Virus record (IMG/VR): IMGVR_UViG_3300032144_000013
Location: 1 to 53,944 of that record
Strand: one strand, 5' to 3'
Source: a virus
Length of the DNA: 53,944 nt
A model generated the notes under the pieces. The model was not told the origin of the DNA. It ran no database searches and worked only from the letters and a program-made list of their open reading frames with translations. Position 1 is the stretch's first letter; every line of letters begins with the position of its first letter. The translations under genes were made by a program, and so were the position numbers. Below are positions 22,888 through 29,823 of this stretch, one piece after another.

Positions 22888-23120
22888 GGCTCACCCCCGT
22901 GTGCATGGTTCCTAGACTGCAACACGAATCGATTGATTCGGTCCTCCAGGTTCGCTGTGATCCGCTCGCTTCTCGCGGCAACATTCGACACTTCGCACAG
23001 CAACTCAACGGCTTGGATGTACTTTTCGTGACCACACGGATGGCACATCAACGTTCCAAGAGTACGTGCCGAGAAAATCAGCGGACCGTTCCCACACTCG
23101 ATGCAGTTCATGCTTGTCAC
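22878..23120 (-). CDS. zinc-finger small protein
   Basis: An 80-aa protein opening MTSMNCIECGNGPLIF, with a second CHPCGHEK, together a four-Cys site. The rest is helical and charged. It overlaps the frame at 22887. Function unknown. Confidence 0.6.
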   Translation of the reverse strand: MTSMNCIECGNGPLIFSARTLGTLMCHPCGHEKYIQAVELLCEVSNVAARSERITANLEDRINRFVLQSRNHAHGGEPCE

Positions 23121-23166
23121 CTCGCCATCCCGTTGAACACACCCGTTGCAAATCGACGCAGATCGC

Positions 23167-23460
23167 TCAACCCCGAAACTGAGCCGTCGAAATCTGAATC
23201 GTCACCGAATGGCAAACGTCCCTCGCGTGCGTGTTCAGTCGCATCGCGTCCTCCCACACCAGGCCGAGCACCGTCGCCCACTTTTCGCACTCACGCGGCA
23301 CGCAAATTTCATCAGCCAGCGTCGCCATCAACGCCGTTCGAATCGACTCCCGCGCCTTCGCCGCAATCGGGTTCCGCGTCCGCTCCAGCAATGTCACGAA
23401 CATCTCCCAGTCGTGACGCTCCAGGGTCAGGTTGCAGGTGCGTTCTGCTGTTGCTGGCAT
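23167..23460 (-). CDS. small hypothetical protein
   Basis: A 97-aa protein from the ATG at 23458-23460 that overlaps the end of the replication gene. Begins MPATAERTCNLTLERHDWEM and is mostly helical, with three Cys (CNLT, CVPREC, CHS). No family recognised. Confidence 0.57.
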   Translation of the reverse strand: MPATAERTCNLTLERHDWEMFVTLLERTRNPIAAKARESIRTALMATLADEICVPRECEKWATVLGLVWEDAMRLNTHARDVCHSVTIQISTAQFRG

Positions 23461-24407
23461 TACGTCGCTCCGTTGTTGCGGCTGCGAATTCGGAACCGGG
23501 CGATATGCTCGATGCACGAGCTTGACCTGCGTCCCTGTTCCCGCCAGTTTGTTTGCAAGCCCAGCTTCCCCTTGAAAGCCGCCGCCGCCAGCCCATCAAG
23601 CTCGTCGTCACCAAGCGCCCGCACTGCGTCGCACTCAGCCCAGATGTCGTCGCTCCGCGCCACCGGCCGCGTCCGCTTCGGCCAGCCTTCGTCTGCCGGC
23701 TGACCGGGAACCATCGCGTCCAGCTTCATGCCGAGAGCACCAGGGCCATCGAACTCTTCCCGATGCGACCGCCAGTAATCCAGTGCCGCCTCGACCTGTT
23801 CGATTGGAACCCCGCTGTCCCGACAGCGCTCGACTTTGACCCGAGCCGTTGCTAGTCCCATCTTCGAAGCCGCCGCCGCCGCCATAGTCCATGCGTTCGA
23901 CTCCGCGTGCTCGCCGCGTGCGGTGGTGGTGGTGGTGGTGGGGCTTGGCGTGGCTTGACATGACGTGGTGGGGATAGTGCCGTCACTAGTCACGGTGTAA
24001 GTCGCCTCACTAGTCGTCTCTCCAGTGGCGACATAAGTCGGGTCACTAGTCGGGGTGTAAGTCGGGTCACTAGTCTCGGATGCGAATTTCAATCCCGACC
24101 TTTTGAGTTTGCTTCGAACCCAGTTCGGACAATGCTGGTGCCAGTCGTGGACAACTAGGCGATGCGTTTCGTGGGAATCGAGCCACCCGGATACAACCAA
24201 TGCACTAACGAACTCTGATGCGTCTCCCTCCCAGTCGCACCACTTCGCGATCACCCCGTCCGAAAACTTCCCTACATTGCCGCTGATGGCAAACTCAGAG
24301 ACCCCGTCCCATAGAAGCTCCAGATAGCCGATGGCCGTCGGACGCGAGCAATTAAGTCGCGTGCGCAGTTCATCCAGCTTCGGATGTCTCTTTGCCCCCA
24401 TCTTCAT
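23460..24407 (-). CDS. replication-initiator-like protein with winged-helix N-terminus
   Basis: A 315-aa protein starting at the ATG at 24405-24407, coupled to the ERF gene (ATGA). The N-terminal part KRHPKLDELRTRLNCSRPTA and LELLWDGVSEFA resembles phage replication proteins and DnaD/GntR-type winged helices. A low-complexity SDPTYTPTSDPTYVATG linker follows (about residues 115-160), then a second helical domain with MAAAAASKMGLATARVKVER. The repetitive linker is encoded by direct DNA repeats that may form the origin, as in lambda gene O. A helicase loader or ATPase was not found. Confidence 0.65.
   Translation of the reverse strand: MKMGAKRHPKLDELRTRLNCSRPTAIGYLELLWDGVSEFAISGNVGKFSDGVIAKWCDWEGDASEFVSALVVSGWLDSHETHRLVVHDWHQHCPNWVRSKLKRSGLKFASETSDPTYTPTSDPTYVATGETTSEATYTVTSDGTIPTTSCQATPSPTTTTTTARGEHAESNAWTMAAAAASKMGLATARVKVERCRDSGVPIEQVEAALDYWRSHREEFDGPGALGMKLDAMVPGQPADEGWPKRTRPVARSDDIWAECDAVRALGDDELDGLAAAAFKGKLGLQTNWREQGRRSSSCIEHIARFRIRSRNNGAT
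23984..24075. repeat. four CACTAGTC direct repeats, candidate origin iterons
   Basis: CACTAGTC occurs at 23984, 24008, 24044 and 24068. The spacings are 24, 36 and 24, all multiples of 12. Two copies share GTAAGTCG upstream and one ATAAGTCG. The core ACTAGT is itself symmetric. The repeats lie in the linker part of the replication gene, like iterons of lambda ori. They could instead reflect only the repeated peptide. Confidence 0.6.
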
Positions 24408-25282
24408 CAGACGCTGAATCCCTGTTCGCTGCTCATGCCCAGGTTCCGCTGGCACATCTCCAGCGCCGGCCGGTCCCACGATGCCGGGTCGCGCAACTTG
24501 TCGTCGGGGATGTCCGTCCACTGACGCAGCATCCCGCGAAACTGCTCTTTGCTTCCCTCGGGGTTCTGCACCGTCCAGAACTTCCACATGGCTTGGATCT
24601 CATCCAGAGTCACCGGCGCTCGCTGTGGCTTACGCTGCGGCTCCGGGTCGGGCATTGCGCCGTCGGCGTCCTCGTCTCCAGTCGTGATGCCGAGCACGGA
24701 CAGCAGGGCGTACCTCCGGCCGTAGCTATTGCGGACGCCCTCGCACTGGATGTTGTTGATGTTTGCCGACTGATACTGCGGCAGAGTCACGCTGGCCGAC
24801 CGGCTGTGCCCATCAACGTGATGCAGGTTGCAGCGGAATGCGCCGGACCCGTCGGTGTCGAACGTGAACGAGAAACCGTTGGCTTTCAGGTGCGGCTTGA
24901 CCACCGCGACAATGTGATTCAGATCCGCGAAGTCGTAGCCCCACACGCCGCCGGTCTTCGATTTGATTTCCGCCGTGCGGTTCTTCGAAACGGGCGGGCA
25001 CGCCGCCTGAAAGTCCTGAAACGCGCGGTTGAACGCCATCTCTGCGTTCTTCTCCATCACCCGCAGTTGCAGGTTGACCAGCTTCTCCATCGTGTCGGCG
25101 TCAACGCCGCGCTCGACGGCCAGGCTGATGACGGAGCCGATGTCAGAACTCTGCGTACTCCGGCTGGGAAGGCTCGGTTGAACCTTCGCCGGCAGTTGCG
25201 TCTCCGCAACCAATTCCGATTCGCATGCACTGGTCGATGTACCAGAGCGGGAGTCCACCTGGTCGAATAAAGCGGCTGTCAT
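24407..25282 (-). CDS. erf: ERF-family single-strand annealing recombinase
   Basis: A 291-aa protein from the ATG at 25280-25282. The first 60 residues are Ser/Thr-rich and variable. The core has FNRAFQDFQAACPPVSKNRT, GVWGYDFADLNHIVAVVKPH, QCEGVRNSYGRRYALLSVLG and a long helical C-terminus, the ERF signature. ERF proteins anneal complementary single strands. The preceding RecE-like nuclease would make those strands, and its gene overlaps this one by about 140 bases. Confidence 0.85.
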   Translation of the reverse strand: MTAALFDQVDSRSGTSTSACESELVAETQLPAKVQPSLPSRSTQSSDIGSVISLAVERGVDADTMEKLVNLQLRVMEKNAEMAFNRAFQDFQAACPPVSKNRTAEIKSKTGGVWGYDFADLNHIVAVVKPHLKANGFSFTFDTDGSGAFRCNLHHVDGHSRSASVTLPQYQSANINNIQCEGVRNSYGRRYALLSVLGITTGDEDADGAMPDPEPQRKPQRAPVTLDEIQAMWKFWTVQNPEGSKEQFRGMLRQWTDIPDDKLRDPASWDRPALEMCQRNLGMSSEQGFSV

Positions 25283-26150
25283 AGACGTACCCTCGATAGT
25301 CTTCGCGTTGTTGAGCGGCAGCGAACCGCCCGATGATGTCGTTGTTCTCATGCCTCCCGATGGCGAGCGTCTGCTTGCTGACCGGGACAATGTTCACGTC
25401 GTACGGCGGGCCGTCCTCAACAACGACCCAGACCCCTTCTGCAGTCACGCCCTCAAGTGCCTCGATGGCTTCGATGTTGCCAGCCATCTGCCTGTGATAT
25501 CCAAATCTGTGAACGGACTTCTCGAACTCCTCTCTCGCCCCCTTTCCTGGCAGGCACTTTTTCACGTCGAGCACTCGCGGGCGCGGTGACTTTGAGAACC
25601 GGTCAATCCGGCACTTCCGCAACACGCCATGACGCGACTCCCAGATGCAGGACAGTTCCGTCCAGCACTCGCCGCGAAACAGCCGCATGCAGTCGTGATT
25701 CTTCAGCGCCTCCGCACATGCTTCCGCCTGCTCCGCTTCGGATTCGTCGATGTAGTCGCGCGGCTCATTGCAGTCCTCCGACTTGTGCGTCCCGCAGAAC
25801 CAGTTCGCACCGTCGTAGAATCTTCCGGACGCAGCACAACGCTTGCCTTTGTTCGGGCCGCTCGACAGCAACCGCGAGCACTTCGTCGCGACCAGGAACT
25901 CCGCCGCGTACCGCTCCGGCTCAAGCAGCCGGCAGTGAATCGCCCGACCCAGCTTCATGTCGTCGGTGTCTTTGCGGACGAACTCGCCGTCGAGCGCCGC
26001 CCGCATGTGCTTCATGCTGATGAGCCCGGCGCTGACAACTCCGGAGTTGATGGCACGCACTGCGGCGTACTGCTCAAAGCTCCAGTCGCTGTAGGTGCCA
26101 GGGACAATCTCAGCGTCCGGCACTTCAGGCATGAGTGTTGTTCCGTCCAT
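25143..26150 (-). CDS. RecE/PDDEXK-type exonuclease with Cys insertion
   Basis: A 335-aa protein. His72 in KLGRAIHCRLLEPER, Glu165 in TELSCIW, Asp183, the D195-x-K197 in VLDVKKC, and Gln221 in GYHRQ form the RecB-like nuclease signature in the right order. Residues 91-127 hold C91, C105, C119, H122 and C127 in an insert that could bind zinc or an Fe-S cluster. It probably resects double-strand ends for the ERF annealase. The Cys insert is less usual. Confidence 0.82.
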   Translation of the reverse strand: MDGTTLMPEVPDAEIVPGTYSDWSFEQYAAVRAINSGVVSAGLISMKHMRAALDGEFVRKDTDDMKLGRAIHCRLLEPERYAAEFLVATKCSRLLSSGPNKGKRCAASGRFYDGANWFCGTHKSEDCNEPRDYIDESEAEQAEACAEALKNHDCMRLFRGECWTELSCIWESRHGVLRKCRIDRFSKSPRPRVLDVKKCLPGKGAREEFEKSVHRFGYHRQMAGNIEAIEALEGVTAEGVWVVVEDGPPYDVNIVPVSKQTLAIGRHENNDIIGRFAAAQQREDYRGYVYDSRFIRPGGLPLWYIDQCMRIGIGCGDATAGEGSTEPSQPEYAEF

Positions 26151-26260
26151 CGGTTCTCCAGGTATCCACACGTCCGCTCGTACTCTTCCTGCATCGCAAT
26201 GAACCGCCCGCAGTCGCCGCACACGTGGGCCTTGCGGGCGCGAACGACCGAGCTACGCAT
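26012..26260 (-). CDS. small zinc-binding protein overlapping the exonuclease gene
   Basis: An 82-aa product. The first 50 residues have ARKAHVCGDCGRFIAMQEEY, CGYLENRW and CLKCR, a convincing zinc-binding family. The remainder overlaps the exonuclease gene for 139 bases in another frame and becomes low in complexity (SSTPQCVPSTPELSAPGSSA). Its start overlaps the preceding LexA-type HTH gene. Either the two genes truly share bases or the C-terminus is drift. Confidence 0.6.
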   Translation of the reverse strand: MRSSVVRARKAHVCGDCGRFIAMQEEYERTCGYLENRWTEQHSCLKCRTLRLSLAPTATGALSSTPQCVPSTPELSAPGSSA

Positions 26261-26528
26261 CCCATTCCTCCAACGGCACCAGCACGTAGGTTTTGCCGCC
26301 CGAGTTCACCTTCAGACCGTCCAGGTCCGTCAGGCGTATGTTGCGGCTCTTGGTGTCTCCGCGTTCAATCAGCCCCTTTGACTCCAGTGCGTTCAGATGG
26401 CAGACAACTCCATTCGGACAACTGACATCGATCAGCGGCATCAACTCGCGGACGGTCGGGCCGACCACCGCCAGGTTCTCGGTGATTGCCGCGAGTACTT
26501 CACTTTGCCGCTGCGTGAGCTGGCTCAC
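26253..26528 (-). CDS. LexA-type winged-helix protein
   Basis: A 91-aa protein from GTG 26526-26528. SQLTQRQSEVLAAITENLAV and PTVRELMPLIDVSCPNGVVC resemble the N-terminal DNA-binding domain of LexA repressors, and a basic/acidic C-terminus replaces the peptidase. Without the autocleaving part it would be a SOS-like binder not cleaved by RecA. Sited before the recombination genes, it may regulate them. Confidence 0.68.
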   Translation of the reverse strand: MSQLTQRQSEVLAAITENLAVVGPTVRELMPLIDVSCPNGVVCHLNALESKGLIERGDTKSRNIRLTDLDGLKVNSGGKTYVLVPLEEWDA

Positions 26529-26724
26529 TGGATTTCTCCGTGTAGTTGCCGTCCCCGTCGATGCGCCCGAGCACGGCGTCCAAGTGCTCGCGAATCGCCG
26601 ACACGTCCCCGTCGTGCGTCTGACGGTCGAGCGCACACAGCAGGTCGGCGCACGACTTCAGCTTGCCGACGTCCGACTTCGTGAACCGAATCCGCACTCC
26701 CGCACCCTGCACAAGAATGTTCAT
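26500..26724 (-). CDS. small hypothetical protein
   Basis: A 74-aa protein from the ATG at 26722-26724 with AAGGGTG upstream. Helical: TKSDVGKLKSCADLLCALDR and an acidic C-terminus. No family recognised. Confidence 0.57.
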   Translation of the reverse strand: MNILVQGAGVRIRFTKSDVGKLKSCADLLCALDRQTHDGDVSAIREHLDAVLGRIDGDGNYTEKSSEPAHAAAK

Positions 26725-26735
26725 GCCGCACCCTT

Positions 26736-26837
26736 TCAATTGAGCTTGATTCCACGAAACATCGCCAGACACCCCACAGCGACGACGGCAAACGCCAGGC
26801 TCGCGAAGAGCAGGTTTTCGATCACGTGCGCGAGCAT
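26736..26837 (-). CDS. 33-aa single-pass membrane protein
   Basis: ATG at 26835-26837 overlaps the upstream stop (TAATG). The product is mostly one hydrophobic helix (LLFASLAFAVVAVGCLAMF) with a short basic tail. Tiny membrane proteins of this kind can serve as superinfection or antitoxin-like factors. No family can be named. Confidence 0.5.
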   Translation of the reverse strand: MLAHVIENLLFASLAFAVVAVGCLAMFRGIKLN

Positions 26838-27250
26838 TAGTTGCTTTCCCGTTCTTCGACGTGGCACGTCTGAATCGCCACCAGTCGACCCGTGTGAACG
26901 TGCCTGCCACACAGCTTCTCTGTCGTCGGCTCACCCTGGTTGACGGCATTGCGTTCGCACGATTCGCACAGCAGCCGCCCCGCTGGCGGGTCGTCGGTCA
27001 TCACGTTCGTATCGCGGTCCGGGAAACCAGAGTTGCCGCACCACAGGTCCGCCGACCGATGCTGCTTGTTGCCGTTGCCGTCGTGGTGCTGGTGAATCGA
27101 GCGCACGCGGTGAATCAGGTATCTCTTGACCATGAACGGCAGGCCGAACTCGATGTCGCCGACGCTTTCGATGGGACGGCCGTTCAGATACTTCGCCGGA
27201 CGGATGCGAAGTCGAATCTCTCCGCGCTTTCGTCGCTGTTTCGTGGTCAT
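26837..27250 (-). CDS. hypothetical protein with Cys/His cluster
   Basis: A 137-aa protein. Basic N-terminus (MTTKQRRKRGEIRLRIRPAK), then FMVKRYLIHRVRSIHQHHDG, DLWCGN and CESCERNA, with a LCGRHVH site. The His/Cys pattern hints at a zinc protein and the basic N-terminus at nucleic-acid binding. No family recognised. Confidence 0.6.
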   Translation of the reverse strand: MTTKQRRKRGEIRLRIRPAKYLNGRPIESVGDIEFGLPFMVKRYLIHRVRSIHQHHDGNGNKQHRSADLWCGNSGFPDRDTNVMTDDPPAGRLLCESCERNAVNQGEPTTEKLCGRHVHTGRLVAIQTCHVEERESN

Positions 27251-27384
27251 GCTTTTGAGCCTCTAAGCACACTCGGAACACTCCGCCGCAGGACGATCCG
27301 ACGGCGACATCTCAGACGCACCAGGCACCAGCATGCGTAGCCGATGAACGCGAGCATGACGGCCGACGCGATGATGTGGGTCAT
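27247..27384 (-). CDS. 45-aa single-pass membrane protein
   Basis: ATG at 27382-27384 overlaps the upstream gene's stop. One membrane helix (IIASAVMLAFIGYACWCLV) followed by an Arg-rich cytosolic tail. No signal cleavage site. Its function is unknown. Confidence 0.5.
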   Translation of the reverse strand: MTHIIASAVMLAFIGYACWCLVRLRCRRRIVLRRSVPSVLRGSKA

Positions 27385-28127
27385 GGCGTCACCTCGCGCC
27401 ACTGCTCCTCCGTCCCGCGCGTGAACTTCTGCTCGATCCTTCGTGGCTTCGGCAGGTCCACGAAGCCGCACCATGTCTTTGTCCAAGTTGTGCCGTCAGA
27501 AGCGACGATGGTCTCTCGGTGCATGTCCGTCGCGACCCACGGCTCCTCCAGCGGGCCGATGTATCGCACGAGGTCTTCTGTGCACGGCCCGCTGGTTGGG
27601 TACCAACCGTCTTCTTTCCACGTTCGACCAGAGCCGTGGACGGTCCCGTTCCACCAGTCGCGAGTTCCAGCGAGACGCGAGTTGACAGTCGCCCGCCTCC
27701 CATCCCGCGTCTCGTACACGCCCGGCCCGTGCTCGCTGATGGAGAACGGCTTGGGAATCGGGCTGGCGATGTAGAAAGGCTCCTCACGCGGGTACTTGGC
27801 GTCGAATTCAACGGCGGTCAAACCAACGTGCTCCGGTGCATCAAAGCAAAGCCACCCGCCTCGATTTCCGATGATCTTGTCCTCCCTGCGGTACTTATGG
27901 GTCTCTCTGTCGGCCAACTGAAAGCCTTCCGGTGGAGTCGGCGGGTCGGGAGGCTTTGGACCCTTGATGTCCGCGTAGTACGGCGAATAGCCGTCCTCAC
28001 ACTCCCACACACCTCCTGCGCCATCCGAGTAGAACCCGAACGCCCACCCGCCTTCGATGTGAACGACTCGGCACGGAAGGCCGTTCGTGTCCACGTACTC
28101 ACCGAGGCTCGGAATTATGTTGCTCAT
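27381..28127 (-). CDS. 248-aa hypothetical protein, Trp/Gly/Asp-rich
   Basis: A 248-aa protein with many aromatic and Gly/Asp residues (CRVVHIEGGWAFGFYSDG; GRTWKEDGWYPTSGP). It looks like a mainly beta protein. It follows the csrA-like gene by a short overlap (ATGA). No enzyme motif is seen. It may be a host takeover or morphogenesis factor, but I cannot assign it. Confidence 0.6.
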   Translation of the reverse strand: MSNIIPSLGEYVDTNGLPCRVVHIEGGWAFGFYSDGAGGVWECEDGYSPYYADIKGPKPPDPPTPPEGFQLADRETHKYRREDKIIGNRGGWLCFDAPEHVGLTAVEFDAKYPREEPFYIASPIPKPFSISEHGPGVYETRDGRRATVNSRLAGTRDWWNGTVHGSGRTWKEDGWYPTSGPCTEDLVRYIGPLEEPWVATDMHRETIVASDGTTWTKTWCGFVDLPKPRRIEQKFTRGTEEQWREVTP

Positions 28128-28321
28128 GCTCGCGCCTCCCCTCCCAAATCGAATTCGTCCGGCTCGTCGTCACGCGGAATCAACTCGCTCCGCACGATGT
28201 TCACGCTGCGGTCGGCTTCCACGCCGACACGCACGTATCCGTCCTTCGATTTCAGAATCGTGAACCGCGCCGGTCCATCGACTTCGATTGACGTTCCCAC
28301 TGTGCGTCCAAGACAAAGCAT
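28124..28321 (-). CDS. csrA: CsrA-like RNA-binding regulator
   Basis: A 65-aa protein from the ATG at 28319-28321, with GGGAGG upstream. MLCLGRTVGTSIEVDG and the YVRVGVEADRSV and INIVRSELIPRD-like parts match CsrA from first residue to last, with an acidic C-terminal tail. Leu4, Arg6, Ile42 and Arg44 occupy the positions important for RNA binding in E. coli CsrA (L4, R6, V42, R44). The protein would dimerise and bind GGA-containing leaders. A phage csrA could reset host carbon or motility control or regulate phage translation. Confidence 0.85.
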   Translation of the reverse strand: MLCLGRTVGTSIEVDGPARFTILKSKDGYVRVGVEADRSVNIVRSELIPRDDEPDEFDLGGEARA

Positions 28322-28337
28322 CGTTTCCTCCCTGGTT

Positions 28338-28392
28338 AAAAAACCCGGCGCTACGGACATCCGTTTCTGTGCGTCCATGTTGCCGCGCCGGG
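28338..28392 (-). terminator. hairpin with U-tract in the csrA leader
   Basis: On the minus strand CCCGGCGC (28385-28392 side) pairs with GCGCCGGG, then TTTTTT. The loop holds AUGGACG and ACGGAUG, GGA motifs that CsrA often binds. It can end the transcript from the preceding genes or act as a csrA attenuator. The ribosome site AGGGAGGAAACG has two further GGA. Confidence 0.72.
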
Positions 28393-28403
28393 CTGCTCCT
28401 ACG

Positions 28404-28781
28404 TCAGCCGACAATCGTTGCTTCCTGAATGCACACCCTCAGTTCACCGCGAGACGCCCCGTAGTTGCGGGACACGTGGTACACCTTGCCATCAACTCGC
28501 GCAGTGACGCTGCCCTGCATCCTCAGCATCAATCGCTCCTCCACGTCCATTAGCTGCGCCCGGAGTGCGACGTGCTTGCCGACCAGATCCAAAAATTCCG
28601 TGTCCATTCGTATCTCCCCTGTGACAGTCCGCCCGACGCCCTTTTCTTTGAACGCATCCCACCCTGCGGCGCGCCGGTCGAATTCGCTCGACTCCTCGTG
28701 CCCATATGCGTCCGTGTTGCCGCGCATGTTGCGAACTCCGATGTTCAGAAACGCGATGGATGCCGATTCGAGCGGTGTCAC
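28404..28781 (-). CDS. hypothetical protein
   Basis: A 125-aa protein from GTG 28779-28781, overlapping the upstream stop as GTGA. The last 65 residues could be made alone from an ATG at 28607 with GGGGAG. The C-terminal portion has LMLRMQGSVTARVDGKVYHV, a beta pattern; the rest is helical and charged. No family recognised. Confidence 0.55.
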   Translation of the reverse strand: MTPLESASIAFLNIGVRNMRGNTDAYGHEESSEFDRRAAGWDAFKEKGVGRTVTGEIRMDTEFLDLVGKHVALRAQLMDVEERLMLRMQGSVTARVDGKVYHVSRNYGASRGELRVCIQEATIVG

Positions 28782-28930
28782 TTCTTGTTGCTTCCCGGAC
28801 AACGGTAGCCTCCGCTCTGGTAGCGCTGCCGAACCTTCGCGTCTGTGATTCCTGAGTTCATCATCGTTGCCCACGACGCAACTCGGATTCGTCGGCGCTT
28901 GTCGGATTTCTTGGCGTCCAAGTGCATCAT
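28778..28930 (-). CDS. 50-aa basic protein
   Basis: ATG at 28928-28930 with GAGGGG upstream. Basic (MMHLDAKKSDKRRRIRVASW), one Cys, and a helix. Function unknown. It heads the short string of genes before csrA. Between this gene and 29113 I see only a 22-codon TTG frame (28981-29049) with Cys residues and no convincing ribosome site. Confidence 0.5.
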   Translation of the reverse strand: MMHLDAKKSDKRRRIRVASWATMMNSGITDAKVRQRYQSGGYRCPGSNKK

Positions 28931-29112
28931 CCCGTCCCCCTCGTTGTTGAAACCGGCCGCCGTCTCCCCACCTTGACGCGCTACTGACAACCCGTGCACG
29001 AGTCGCAGTTGTCGCCTTCGTGGAACGTCAGCCGGGGTTGTTGTTCCAAAGTGCCCGGTTAGCCAGTGCCGAGTACCGGGCGTCCTCGGTCTACGTCTCT
29101 CAACGCTGGCAG

Positions 29113-29184
29113 TGCCCACGGCAGGATTCGAACCTGCAATCTCCGGCGTTCCTTCCGGTGGCTATGCCATTTGCCTACGTGGGT
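29113..29184 (-). tRNA. degenerate tRNA-like gene, anticodon undetermined
   Basis: 72 nt. The 7-bp acceptor (6 pairs plus an A-C mismatch), a D arm with GGC/GCC, a 5-bp T stem with TTCGAAT loop and a 73rd A are clear. The anticodon arm is 16 nt, one short of the usual 17: CCGG pairs with CCGG around an eight-base loop AAGGAACG that lacks the conserved U33. It may be a decayed tRNA, a recoding tRNA or another tRNA-mimic. Confidence 0.6.
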
Positions 29185-29216
29185 TCCAAAAGCCTCCCTG
29201 CACGGCTCCGCCGCTC

Positions 29217-29537
29217 CTACGCTCGTTCCGTCACGCCTGTCGCTTCGTCTTTCGCGCGACGCTCCAGCAGTCCCGCGTACCACAGCTTGCCGACGACAAA
29301 GAGCGCTCGTGTCGCCAACTCCTGTTCGAGACACGCCACCCTGCACTCGTCCAGCGAGCCGCCAGACATATCCAGCGCGTTGACCTCGCGATTGGCGGTC
29401 TCCAATCTCTTGAACTCGACAGTCTGTATGGCGTACTCCCTCCAGTCGTTAATCTCCTCGACGGTGATCCGGCAGGCAAAACCGCCGATCAACTCGCGTG
29501 CGATCCGACCTTTCAAGGCATCGTCCCAATCGCTCAT
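29217..29537 (-). CDS. hypothetical protein
   Basis: A 106-aa protein from the ATG at 29535-29537. MSDWDDALKGRIARELIGGF, ITVEEINDWREYAIQTVEF and a VACLEQELATRALFVVGK region are helical and charged. Three Cys are present. It stands next to the tRNA-like gene. No family recognised. Confidence 0.58.
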   Translation of the reverse strand: MSDWDDALKGRIARELIGGFACRITVEEINDWREYAIQTVEFKRLETANREVNALDMSGGSLDECRVACLEQELATRALFVVGKLWYAGLLERRAKDEATGVTERA

Positions 29538-29560
29538 CACTCGCTCCTTGTGCTTGTCCC

Positions 29561-29704
29561 CTAACGCAATCTCAAATCCGCGACGGGCGAGCAGTCCGGC
29601 CAATCAGACCGCTCTAGCCCGACGCGGACGTAGGCGCGCGCACCGCGACCGAATCCGTGACCACGGGTGAATCCATGCAGCGCAATGCAAGTCCGTGCGT
29701 GCAT
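29561..29704 (-). CDS. possible 47-aa protein
   Basis: An ATG at 29702-29704 gives a basic, Gly/Arg-rich product (MHARTCIALHGFTRGHGF). A GGACGAAACG stretch precedes it, a weak site. From 29705 to 29823 nothing convincing is seen. Low confidence. Confidence 0.28.
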   Translation of the reverse strand: MHARTCIALHGFTRGHGFGRGARAYVRVGLERSDWPDCSPVADLRLR

Positions 29705-29823
29705 CGTTTCGTCCGTGGAAGTCAGCAGCAGCCGACGCGGGAGAAGTCCCGAGAAGGCGCAGTCCGTCACGCAATGAAGTCCGTCGCAGCGCCGCAAAAC
29801 CGTGCGGTGCTCAGTCAGTCCGT

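Noticed and set aside
23985-24075. Repeat region as a microsatellite expansion only
   Set aside because: Kept as candidate origin because the spacing is regular, while noting it also encodes a repeated peptide.
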